Positions 34,866 through 42,726 of a DNA stretch of 64,000 nucleotides are shown one piece after another. Position 1 is the stretch's first letter, and each line of letters opens with the position of its first letter. The DNA is from Natrinema sp031626495 (GTDB taxonomy: Archaea > Halobacteriota > Halobacteria > Halobacteriales > Natrialbaceae): contig NZ_JAMQOJ010000004.1 in assembly GCF_031626495.1 (NCBI RefSeq), positions 248,001 through 312,000 of the forward strand, read 5' to 3'. The notes beneath the pieces are model-generated. The model was not told where the DNA came from. It saw nothing but the letters and a program-made list of their open reading frames with translations, and did no database searches. Both the position numbers and the translations under genes were made by a program.

Positions 34866-35978
34866 ATGAGACGACGGACGTTCATCGGTGCGATGGGTGG
34901 GAGCACGGTCGCCGGACTCGCAGGATGCTTGACACGGGACGGAGACGACGAGACGGGGAACGGCGATTCCGAGCCGGAAAATCCGGACCTCGAGGGAGAG
35001 CTCACGGTCGCGACCTACGAGTCGATGGTCGACGGCGACAATCCGGCGGGGCCGTGGCTCAAGGAGGCATTCGAGGCGGAGTACGCCGACGCCGAGCTGA
35101 CGTGGACGGTTCCGGGGCAGGGACTCACCCACTACATCGAGCGCGAGCAACAGAACGCCGATCTCGAGGCCGACGTCTACCTCGGGCTCAACGTGGACGA
35201 CCTCGTCCGGATCGACGACAGCCTCGGCGAGGGCGGCCTCTTTCGGGAACTCAACGTCGACCGGATCGACAACGCCGGGCGGATCCGCGACGGACTCGAC
35301 ATGGGCGACCCCCACGGCCGGGTGCTCGCCTACGACACGGGCTACATCTGCCTCGTCTACGACGAGACCGTCGTCGACGAACCCGAGACGCTCGGGGCAC
35401 TGACCGAGCCGGCCTACGAGGACTCGCTGCTGGCCCAGAACGCCCAGAGCTCGGACCCCGGGAAGGCGTTCCTCCTGTGGACGGTCGACGCCTTCGGCGA
35501 GGACGGCTACCTCGAGTACTGGCGCGATCTCGAGGCCAACGGCGTCCGAATCCTCGACGACTGGTCCGAGTCCTACTACGGCGCGTACATGAACGAGGAG
35601 CGGCCGATGGTCGTCTCCTACTCGACCGATCAGGTGTACGCCAGCGCCGAGGAGTACGACATGAGCCGCCATCAGATCGCGTTCCCGAATGGGCAGGGGT
35701 ACGCCAACCCCGAGGGGATGGGCATCTTCGAGCGCGCGTCGGAACTCGACCTCGCCTACGAATTCCTCGATTTCGCCCTCTCGAGCGAGGCCCAGGCCGT
35801 CGTCGCCCAGCGCAACGTCCAGTTCCCGGCCGTCTCCTCGGAGCACGTCGACCTCGACGAGGAGTTCGACCAGTACGCCCACGAGCCGTCGGAGGCGGTG
35901 ACAGTGGGGTACGAGGCCCTGCGGGGCAAGCTCGACGGCTGGGTCGAGGACTGGGCGCGCGAGTTCGCCGGCCAGTAG
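34866..35978 (+). CDS. thiB: Thiamine-type ABC transporter substrate-binding lipoprotein
   Basis: A 370-residue surface-anchored binding protein. The Tat motif MRRRTFIGAMGG, hydrophobic core and AGLAGC lipobox (Cys near 21) are followed by an acidic linker and a periplasmic-binding fold: GELTVATYESMV, FEAEYADAELTW, DVYLGLNVDDLVRID, VLAYDTGYICLVYDE, SSDPGKAFLLW, SYSTDQVYASAEEY and EGMGIFERAS. The pattern matches ThiB/TbpA, so thiamine or a phosphate ester is the likely ligand (family inference). The ATG follows a GTTTAAGA TATA-like box by about 28 nt. It heads a three-gene importer. Confidence 0.85.
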   Translation: MRRRTFIGAMGGSTVAGLAGCLTRDGDDETGNGDSEPENPDLEGELTVATYESMVDGDNPAGPWLKEAFEAEYADAELTWTVPGQGLTHYIEREQQNADLEADVYLGLNVDDLVRIDDSLGEGGLFRELNVDRIDNAGRIRDGLDMGDPHGRVLAYDTGYICLVYDETVVDEPETLGALTEPAYEDSLLAQNAQSSDPGKAFLLWTVDAFGEDGYLEYWRDLEANGVRILDDWSESYYGAYMNEERPMVVSYSTDQVYASAEEYDMSRHQIAFPNGQGYANPEGMGIFERASELDLAYEFLDFALSSEAQAVVAQRNVQFPAVSSEHVDLDEEFDQYAHEPSEAVTVGYEALRGKLDGWVEDWAREFAGQ

Positions 35979-35982
35979 GACC

Positions 35983-37896
35983 GTGTCCCGACCGGGAGCG
36001 ACCGGGCGCTGGCCCCGGTTTCGATGCCGATCCGCAGCCATTCGCGAGTGGCTCGAGCACCGCGCGCTCGCCCTGACCGCGCTCGCGACGGCGGCGGTCC
36101 TCGTCGTCATGCTGTATCTGCCGGTCGGCATCGTCTTCGTCGAGGCCGTGCTCGAGGACGGGCGGCTCACGCTGTCGTACTTCGGTACCGTCCTCACGGA
36201 TCCGTTCTATTTCGGTGTCCTCGCGGACGTCTTCGCTGAGCCGCTGGCGATTCGGAGCCACGTCGAGGGGGTCGTCGGCTGGCTTGCCGCCATTTCGGTA
36301 TCGGTCTCGCTCGAGACCCCGATTCCCGGCCTCGACCTGCCGGTACCGTGGCTCCGGGTCGACTTGCCCAGCGTTCGGAAGGGGCTGTTCGGCTTCACGG
36401 CCTATCAGGCGGCGCTGTCGACGGTCGCGAGCGTCGCGCTCGGGCTGCCGGCGGCGGCCGTCCTCGCGAACTACGAGTTCCGGGGCCGGCGGACGATCCG
36501 CTCGCTGACGATCCTCCCGTTCGTGCTGCCGGGAATCATGGTCGCAGTCGGCTTCTACGCGATGTTCGGACGGGCGGGCACGCTCAACGGGCTACTCGGC
36601 CTCGTCGGACTCGGGCCGTTTCCCTTCATCGAGTGGAACCCGCTGGCGATCGTAATCGTCGCCCACGCGTTCTACAACGCGCCGCTGGTGGCCCGCGTCA
36701 CCGTCGCCGCCTGGGAGTCGGTCGACTCCCGAACGGTCGAGACCGCGCGCAGCCTCGGGGCGAGCCCCCGCCGAGCGTTCAGCGACGTGGTCGTCCCACA
36801 GCTCCTGCCGGCCGTCCTGACCGGCGCGCTGCTGACGTTCATCTTCACGTTCATGACCTTCCCCATCGTCCTCGCGCTGGGCGGGCTCCAGCTAGCGACC
36901 GTCGAGGTCTGGATCTACGACCGGGTCCGCCAGCTGGCCTACGGCGAGGCGGCCACGCTCGCCGTCCTCGAGACGCTGCTCTCGCTCGCCCTGACCTACG
37001 CCTACCTCCGGTACGAGTCGGCCCAGACGGGGCTGGCTCGAGCGGCGACCCCGCCGCCGCGCGAGCCGCTCTTTCCGGACGTTCGGACCGCCCTGTCACC
37101 GCGCCGGCTGGCGATCGTCGGCTACGGACTCGTCGCACTGGTCGTCTTCGTCGGCCCCGTGGCGAGCCTCGTCGCGGGGAGCGTCACGGACGGCGGCGGG
37201 GTCACCCTGAACCACTACGCCTTCCTGCTCGAGCGCCAGCTCGAGGGCGCGTCCTATCAGACCCTGCCGTGGGTCGCCATCCGGAACTCGCTGCTCTTCG
37301 GCGTCGCGACGCTTTTCGTCGCCGTGCCGATGGGCGTGGTCGTCTCGGTCGTGACGACGCGGGCCGGCCGCGGCGGGGCCGTCGTCGACGCCCTGGCGAT
37401 GCTCCCGCTGGCGGTCAGCGGCGTCGTCTTCGGTATCGGTCTCCTGCGGGGGCTCGTCTTCGGGATCCCGCTTCCCGGGGGCTGGCGGTTTCAGGTGACG
37501 GGCGGGGTCGCGATCGTCGCCGCTCACGCCGTCGCGGCCTACCCCTTCGTCACGCGCAACGTCTCGCCGCTGCTGTCGACCCTCGATCCCGCGATGGTCG
37601 AGTCCGCCCGCGCGCTGGGGGCCTCTCGCTACCGCGCGCTCGTCGACGTCGAACTCCCCCTCGTCGCGAGCGGGATCGTCGCCGGCGCGGCCTTCGCCTT
37701 CGCCATCTCGATCGGCGAGTTCTCTTCGACGGTGATTTTGGCCGGGAGCGGCGACACGTACACGATGCCCGTCGCCGTCGAGCGCTACCTCGGTCGCCGC
37801 TCCGGCCCCGCGATCGCGATGGGGACGGTGTTGCTGTTCGTCACGGCCGCGAGCTTCGTCGTCGTCGACCGCGTCGGCGGGAGGTTCGAGCGATGA
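35983..37896 (+). CDS. thiP: Thiamine-type ABC transporter permease, fused two-domain
   Basis: A 637-residue permease with two BPD_transp_1 halves, as in ThiP. Each half carries the EAA loop: ETARSLGASPRRAFSDVVVP in the first and ESARALGASRYRALVDVELP in the second. About 12 hydrophobic segments. The start is GTG at 35983, four bases after the thiB stop. A long segment near residues 65-130 inserted before the first permease domain is unusual (ADVFAEPLAIRSHVEG, PIPGLDLPVPWLRVDLP). The stop overlaps the ATPase start (ATGA). Confidence 0.88.
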   Translation: MSRPGATGRWPRFRCRSAAIREWLEHRALALTALATAAVLVVMLYLPVGIVFVEAVLEDGRLTLSYFGTVLTDPFYFGVLADVFAEPLAIRSHVEGVVGWLAAISVSVSLETPIPGLDLPVPWLRVDLPSVRKGLFGFTAYQAALSTVASVALGLPAAAVLANYEFRGRRTIRSLTILPFVLPGIMVAVGFYAMFGRAGTLNGLLGLVGLGPFPFIEWNPLAIVIVAHAFYNAPLVARVTVAAWESVDSRTVETARSLGASPRRAFSDVVVPQLLPAVLTGALLTFIFTFMTFPIVLALGGLQLATVEVWIYDRVRQLAYGEAATLAVLETLLSLALTYAYLRYESAQTGLARAATPPPREPLFPDVRTALSPRRLAIVGYGLVALVVFVGPVASLVAGSVTDGGGVTLNHYAFLLERQLEGASYQTLPWVAIRNSLLFGVATLFVAVPMGVVVSVVTTRAGRGGAVVDALAMLPLAVSGVVFGIGLLRGLVFGIPLPGGWRFQVTGGVAIVAAHAVAAYPFVTRNVSPLLSTLDPAMVESARALGASRYRALVDVELPLVASGIVAGAAFAFAISIGEFSSTVILAGSGDTYTMPVAVERYLGRRSGPAIAMGTVLLFVTAASFVVVDRVGGRFER

Positions 37897-38930
37897 CCGA
37901 CCTCCGGCTCGAGGGCGTCTCGAAGGCCTACGACGAAACCGACGCGCTCGAGGAGATCGATCTGACGGTCCGCGACGGGGAGTTCTTCACCCTCGTCGGC
38001 CCCTCGGGCTGTGGGAAGACGACCACCCTCCGGACGATCGCCGGTTTCGAGGAGCCGACAGAAGGAAGCGTCAGTTTCGACGGCCGATCGATGGGCGGCG
38101 TCCCGCCCGAGGGTCGCGACGTTGGCGTCGTCTTCCAGAGCTACGCGCTGTTTCCCCACATGAGCGTCGCCGAAAACGTCGGCTACGGGTTGCGGTTTCG
38201 AGCGCCGCCGAACGGGCAAACGGTCGAGGACCGTGTGGCCGAGTTACTCTCGCTCGTCGACCTCGAGGGGATGGGCAACCGGGAGCCGGAGCAGCTGTCG
38301 GGCGGCCAGCGCCAGCGGGTAGCGCTGGCCCGCGCGCTCGCGCCCGCACCCGACCTCCTCCTGCTCGACGAGCCGATGAGCGCGCTCGACGCCCGACTCC
38401 GGGAGACGCTTCGTCGCCAGATAAAGCGGATTCAGTCCGATCTCGAGATCACGACCGTCTACGTCACCCACGATCAGGCAGAGGCGCTGGCCGTCTCGGA
38501 CCGGCTCGCGGTTATGCGCGACGGCCGCGTCGAACAGGTCGGCCGGCCCCAAGAGATCTACCGGGAGCCGGCGACCCGGTTCGTCGCCGAGTTCGTCGGC
38601 GACAACACCGTCCTCGAGGGCGAGGTGATCGCGAACGATCGGAACGGGGCTCGCATCGACGTCGACGGTCGAGCGTTCGAGGTGCCGGCGCTATCCGATG
38701 GGAGCGAGTACGCGACCGTCTGCGTGCGTCCCGGGGCGCTCTCACGGACCGTCGATCGCAATCGGATTCAGGTCGGCGTCGAGACGAGCGAATTCCTCGG
38801 CGAGACCGTCCGCATCCACGGGCGGTGGAACGGGCGGGAGGTCACGCTGCAACTTGCGGACGCCCCGGACGGAGACGAACTCACGGTCGGGTTCGATCCG
38901 GCGGACGCACACGTCGTGGCGTCGGAGTGA
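37893..38930 (+). CDS. ABC transporter ATP-binding protein of the thiamine-type importer
   Basis: A 345-residue importer ATPase: Walker A VGPSGCGKTTTLRTIAG near residue 35, Q-loop VFQSYALFPHMSV, signature LSGGQRQRVALARAL, Walker B LLLDEPMSALD, H-loop VYVTHDQAEALAVSD, and a C-terminal TOBE domain (DNTVLEGEV, LGETVRIHG). It is longer than bacterial ThiQ and more like PotA/FbpC, as expected for archaeal importers of this type. The start overlaps thiP by 4 bases. The three genes thus form a complete importer. Confidence 0.88.
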   Translation: MTDLRLEGVSKAYDETDALEEIDLTVRDGEFFTLVGPSGCGKTTTLRTIAGFEEPTEGSVSFDGRSMGGVPPEGRDVGVVFQSYALFPHMSVAENVGYGLRFRAPPNGQTVEDRVAELLSLVDLEGMGNREPEQLSGGQRQRVALARALAPAPDLLLLDEPMSALDARLRETLRRQIKRIQSDLEITTVYVTHDQAEALAVSDRLAVMRDGRVEQVGRPQEIYREPATRFVAEFVGDNTVLEGEVIANDRNGARIDVDGRAFEVPALSDGSEYATVCVRPGALSRTVDRNRIQVGVETSEFLGETVRIHGRWNGREVTLQLADAPDGDELTVGFDPADAHVVASE

Positions 38931-39006
38931 TGGGGGCTCGTGAACGGGTCGTACGGCCGGACCACGAAGGCGGTTGCTTTTCGTCGCATTCGTGGTATAA
39001 CCTCAC

Positions 39007-39318
39007 ATGCAACACACTCGCCGGCTTCGAATCGCTGTCAAGCCACGCGAAACAGCGGTCGGAGAGACGATCACCGTCCGCGTTCGCGACGATCGGCGGC
39101 AGCCGGTCGAGGGAGCCGTCGTCGGAACCGGAACGAAAACCGCACGGACCGACGAGCGCGGGCTGTGTCGATTCGAATTCGACTCACCGGGCTTCTGGAA
39201 ACTCGTCGCCGCGAGGTCCCCGAGCGAGCGCGTCGCGTACGAGCCGGCTTCGGCGCTCGTTCGCGTCGTCTCGAGCCCGTCTCGTCGACGTCCGCATCGT
39301 CTCGTCGGATCGCGGTGA
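39007..39318 (+). CDS. Small Ig-like/regulatory beta-sandwich protein, hypothetical
   Basis: A 103-residue protein. Residues 8-80 look like a carboxypeptidase-regulatory or Ig-like beta domain: LRIAVKPRETAVGETITVRV, PVEGAVVGTGTKTARTDERG and CRFEFDSPGFWKLVAARS, the pattern of a surface-protein repeat. No signal peptide is visible. The C-terminus is basic. A GGTATAAC element sits only 8 nt upstream of the ATG, so the true start could be elsewhere. Function unknown. Confidence 0.55.
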   Translation: MQHTRRLRIAVKPRETAVGETITVRVRDDRRQPVEGAVVGTGTKTARTDERGLCRFEFDSPGFWKLVAARSPSERVAYEPASALVRVVSSPSRRRPHRLVGSR

Positions 39319-39408
39319 GTGGCGTCCAACCGATACGCCGCTTTTCTTCGGACCGGGTAGTGTGATGTGATACCATACCATTATCTCGGTCGGGACCGTT
39401 CGGATGGT

Positions 39409-39675
39409 ATGGCAGACACGAAAGCGAGTCGGAACAAACAGGCCCGCATCGCCGAACGACGCCAGCGAGAACGGGAACTCGCGGAGGCGCTCGAGCGGGC
39501 CGACGAATCCGAACCACCGCTGGAGAACGGGTCCACGGCCGAGTTGCCCGACGAAGACGAGATTTCGGTCGAACTGCCCGACGAAGGCGATCCGATGGTC
39601 CGGCCGGTTCTCGAGGCCGACATCGCACCCGAACTGTCCGAGCGCTACCCGATCGAGCTGCCCGACGAATCCTGA
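39409..39675 (+). CDS. Small acidic hypothetical protein with ELPDE repeats
   Basis: An 88-residue protein starting MADTKASRNKQARIAERRQR, a basic helix, followed by an acidic helix and three copies of the pentapeptide ELPDE (AELPDEDE, VELPDEGD, IELPDES), the last at the C-terminus. The ATG at 39409 is preferred over an in-frame ATG at 39367. No domain recognised; the basic-then-acidic design might suit nucleic-acid or protein binding. Confidence 0.6.
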   Translation: MADTKASRNKQARIAERRQRERELAEALERADESEPPLENGSTAELPDEDEISVELPDEGDPMVRPVLEADIAPELSERYPIELPDES

Positions 39676-39711
39676 GTGACGACGCGAGACGAACGGTCGA
39701 AATCGAAGCCG

Positions 39712-41661
39712 CTACGCCAGTCCCCAGAAGAACGCGATCCCGAGGACGGTCACGACCGACAGCAGTAACTGTAGCGGCGCACCGACCCGGACGAAGTCCG
39801 AGAACTTGTAGCCGCCGGGGCCGTAGACGAACAGGTTCGTCTGGTAGCCGACCGGCGTGAGGAAGGCAGTCGATGCCGCGAACGTGACCGCGAGCACGAA
39901 CGCGAACGGGTCCGCGCCGATCTGTGTGGCGGTCTCGACGGCCACGGGAAGCATCAACACGACGCTCGCGTTATTGGAAATGACACCGGTGATGAGCCCC
40001 GTCGCGATGTAGAACACCCACAGCACGCCAAGCGCCGGCAGATACGCGCCGGTCGCGGCGACGAGACTGCCGAGCAGATCCGCACCGCCGGTCTGTTCGA
40101 GCGCCATCCCGAGCGGGATGATCCCCGCGAGGAGGAAGATCACGTCCCACTCGACGGCGTCGTAGATCTCGGTCGGCCGGAGGACGCCCGTCGCGACCAT
40201 CGCGACGACGCCCGCGAGGGCAGTAACGAGGATCGGGAGCGAGAGGGCAGCGAGCCCCTCGAGCGCGCCGATGCCGGTCGCGGCGGCGAGCGCGGAGCCG
40301 ACGACGCCCCACGGGATCGCGACGAAGCCGACGACGCCGGCCATGATCGCCGCCGCGTGGGGGATCTTATCGGTCCGGTAGTCGGGCTCTTCGGGCTCGT
40401 GAGCGACGATGAAGTCGTCGTTCTGCGAGAGGCGGTCGATGCTGTCCGGCGCGGCCTGGACCAGCAGTGTGTCGCCGACGCGGATCCGGCGCTCGTCCAT
40501 GTTGCTGCGGACCGTCTCGCCCCGGCTGCGGAAAGCCAGTACGGTCGCGTCGTAGCGCTGCCGGAAGGTCGAACTCTCGAGCGATTCGCCGACGAGGAAC
40601 GACCCTCGCGGGACGACGATCTCGACGAGGGTCCGCTCGGGGATCTCGTCGGGTTCCAGCTCCGCGTCCGTTTCGGGGCTGCCCACGAGCGTGACCGTCT
40701 CCCGATCGACGAGCTGCTGGACGGTCGCGCGGTCGGCGCGCAGCCGCAGCAGGTCGCCGGCGCGGATCGTCTTCTGCCCGATCGGCTCGATGAATTCCTC
40801 GCCGTCGCGGACGACCTGGAGGATGTCGGCGTCGAACTCGACGTGGTCGATGGCGTTCTCGACGGTGGTGCCCACCAGCGGCGAGTCGTCGTCGACGGTG
40901 ACTTCGGTCAGGTACTCCTCGATGGCGTACTCCTGTACGTAATCCTCCTCGACGGGGACGCGCTCGGGGAGTAGTCGGTGGCCCACGGTCATGAGATAGA
41001 GGCTGCCCACGACCAGGACGACGATCCCGAGCTTGGTGAACTCGAACATCGAAAAGGGATGGTCGAGCAGGCGCGCAGAGACGTCGCTCGCGAGGATGTT
41101 CGTCGAGGTGCCGATCAGCGTGAGCATCCCGCCGAACATCGAGGCGTAGGAGAGCGGAATCAGGAGTTTCGAAGGCGAGGTCTTCCCCTGGTGTGCGATG
41201 TCAGAGATGACGGGCACGAGGATGGCGACGACCGGCGTGTTGTTGATGAACCCCGAAATTGGACCGCTGACGCCGATCGTGGCGAGCAGCTGTTTGTCGA
41301 GGTCGTCCCCCGCGAACGCGGACATCTTCCGGCCGAGGATCTGGACGACCCCCGTCTGGCTGATCCCCGAACTGAGGATGAGCATCGCCAGCACGGTGAT
41401 CGTCGCCGAGTTCGAGAAGCCCGAGGTCCCTTCGGCCGTCGATATCTCGGTGAGGTTCACCACGCCGTCGGTTCCGAGCACCATCAGCAGGACCATGATC
41501 AGGATGGCGGTCACGTCGATCGGCAGGAGCTCGGTCACGAACAGCACCAGCGCGATGACGATGATCCCGAACACGACCAGCATCTCGGGGGTCACCGCGA
41601 GCTCGCCGGATCCGGCAGCTAGCGGTATCGCTCCGACGCCGAACGGAAACAGTTCGGACAC
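39712..41661 (-). CDS. SLC13/DASS family permease with two TrkA-C domains
   Basis: A 649-residue anion:sodium symporter-type permease. The N-terminal half has hydrophobic segments with SGFSNSATITVLAMLILSSG and SGPISGFINNTPVVAILVPV (the SNT-type family motif). Two RCK_C/TrkA-C domains follow in the middle (residues about 240-420: VDDDSPLVGTTVENAID, ERTLVEIVVPRGSFLVGESL). The C-terminal membrane half has ISNNASVVLMLPVAVETA and TPVGYQTNLFVYGPGGYKFS. Substrate could be sulfate, phosphate or a dicarboxylate. Confidence 0.87.
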   Translation of the reverse strand: MSELFPFGVGAIPLAAGSGELAVTPEMLVVFGIIVIALVLFVTELLPIDVTAILIMVLLMVLGTDGVVNLTEISTAEGTSGFSNSATITVLAMLILSSGISQTGVVQILGRKMSAFAGDDLDKQLLATIGVSGPISGFINNTPVVAILVPVISDIAHQGKTSPSKLLIPLSYASMFGGMLTLIGTSTNILASDVSARLLDHPFSMFEFTKLGIVVLVVGSLYLMTVGHRLLPERVPVEEDYVQEYAIEEYLTEVTVDDDSPLVGTTVENAIDHVEFDADILQVVRDGEEFIEPIGQKTIRAGDLLRLRADRATVQQLVDRETVTLVGSPETDAELEPDEIPERTLVEIVVPRGSFLVGESLESSTFRQRYDATVLAFRSRGETVRSNMDERRIRVGDTLLVQAAPDSIDRLSQNDDFIVAHEPEEPDYRTDKIPHAAAIMAGVVGFVAIPWGVVGSALAAATGIGALEGLAALSLPILVTALAGVVAMVATGVLRPTEIYDAVEWDVIFLLAGIIPLGMALEQTGGADLLGSLVAATGAYLPALGVLWVFYIATGLITGVISNNASVVLMLPVAVETATQIGADPFAFVLAVTFAASTAFLTPVGYQTNLFVYGPGGYKFSDFVRVGAPLQLLLSVVTVLGIAFFWGLA

Positions 41662-41878
41662 AGTTGACAGTGCGGATTCCGTGACGGTCCCGCTTGAAGG
41701 CCCCGATTCGGCGGTATCACGGAATGGACGACGGCCCCGCGATGGCCGCCGTGCTCGAGGCCGCCCAGTGGACCTTCTGCGAACATCTTCGGGCGAATTC
41801 CCTCGGGGTAGGAACCGTAGCGGTACTCAAGTGCTGTTCCAGAAAAGAGACCGTACGAAGGGATCGGACCGACGAGCC

Positions 41879-42187
41879 ATGAACGAGTACGCCCTCCCGA
41901 TCGCGATCGCGAACACGGCCACGGTGCTGACCGGCGGTGCCGTCGCGCTGCTGGCCTACCGCGCGTTTCGCCGAACCGGCTCCGCGGCGCTGCGCGCGGT
42001 CGCCGTCGGGTTCGGGGTCATCGTCACCGGCTCGATACTCGGCGGCGGTCTCCACCTCCTCTGGGACGCGGTGGCGCTCGGCGTCGCCCTGCAGAGTGCG
42101 GTGACCGCCCTCGGGTTCGGGATCTTGCTCTACTCGCTGTACGCCGAAACGTCCGACGTGACCGTCACTACGGAGATTCGGCTATGA
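41879..42187 (+). CDS. Small haloarchaeal membrane protein (DUF7521-like)
   Basis: A 102-residue protein with three hydrophobic segments: IAIANTATVLTGGAVALLAY, then RAVAVGFGVIVTGSILGGGL and LQSAVTALGFGILLYSLYAE. Such proteins often sit beside HTH regulators in haloarchaea, but here it precedes ribL, overlapping its start by 4 bases (ATGA). The ATG at 41879 is the logical start; the frame is open further upstream only as an antisense shadow of the permease gene. Family name is from memory. Confidence 0.7.
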   Translation: MNEYALPIAIANTATVLTGGAVALLAYRAFRRTGSAALRAVAVGFGVIVTGSILGGGLHLLWDAVALGVALQSAVTALGFGILLYSLYAETSDVTVTTEIRL

Positions 42188-42696
42188 GAGACGGCCCGAC
42201 TGCAGACGGATCGGCGATGCGGCCGACGCGCGTCGTCGCCCAGGGAACTTTCGACCTGCTCCATCCCGGACACGTCGGCTATCTCGAGCAGGCCGCCGCG
42301 ATGGGCGACGAACTCCACGTCATCGTCGCCCGCGAGGCGAGCGTCACGCACAAGCCCGACCCCGTACTGCCCGACGAACAGCGCCGGGACGCCGTCGCCG
42401 CGCTCGAGGCGGTCGAGCACGCACGACTGGGCCACCCGGAGGACTTCTCGATCCCGATTCAGGAGATCGATCCCGACGTGCTCGTCCTCGGCCACGACCA
42501 ACACCACGACGAGAGCGAGATCGAGCGATTGCTCGCCGACTGGGGGATCGACTGTCGGGTCGAGCGGGCGAGCGGACTCGAGCCGACCGACGAGGAACTG
42601 TACTCGAGCAGCGACATCGTCGACCGGGTTCTGTCGGAACGTGATCGAAAGCAGAGCGAGCGGCGGGCGACACTCGAGGCGGATGGCGACGACTGA
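42184..42696 (+). CDS. ribL: Archaeal FAD synthase (RibL-type nucleotidyltransferase)
   Basis: A 170-residue cytidylyltransferase-like protein. Archaeal RibL adenylates FMN to FAD. The HxGH motif is in VAQGTFDLLHPGHVGYLEQA near residues 19-38; further family features are VAREASVTHKPDPVLPDEQR, RDAVAALEAVEHARLGHPED and DVLVLGHDQHHDE. An N-terminal extension of about 15 residues makes a second ATG at 42217 (MRPTRVVAQ) an alternative start. It overlaps the preceding small membrane protein gene. Confidence 0.83.
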   Translation: MRDGPTADGSAMRPTRVVAQGTFDLLHPGHVGYLEQAAAMGDELHVIVAREASVTHKPDPVLPDEQRRDAVAALEAVEHARLGHPEDFSIPIQEIDPDVLVLGHDQHHDESEIERLLADWGIDCRVERASGLEPTDEELYSSSDIVDRVLSERDRKQSERRATLEADGDD

Positions 42697-42726
42697 ACGC
42701 GACCCACGGTTCGTGATCGACACCCG

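Noticed and set aside
34791..36197. Long upstream extension of the AI-2E family gene
   Set aside because: It is the antisense of thiB; the permease fold starts at 34790.
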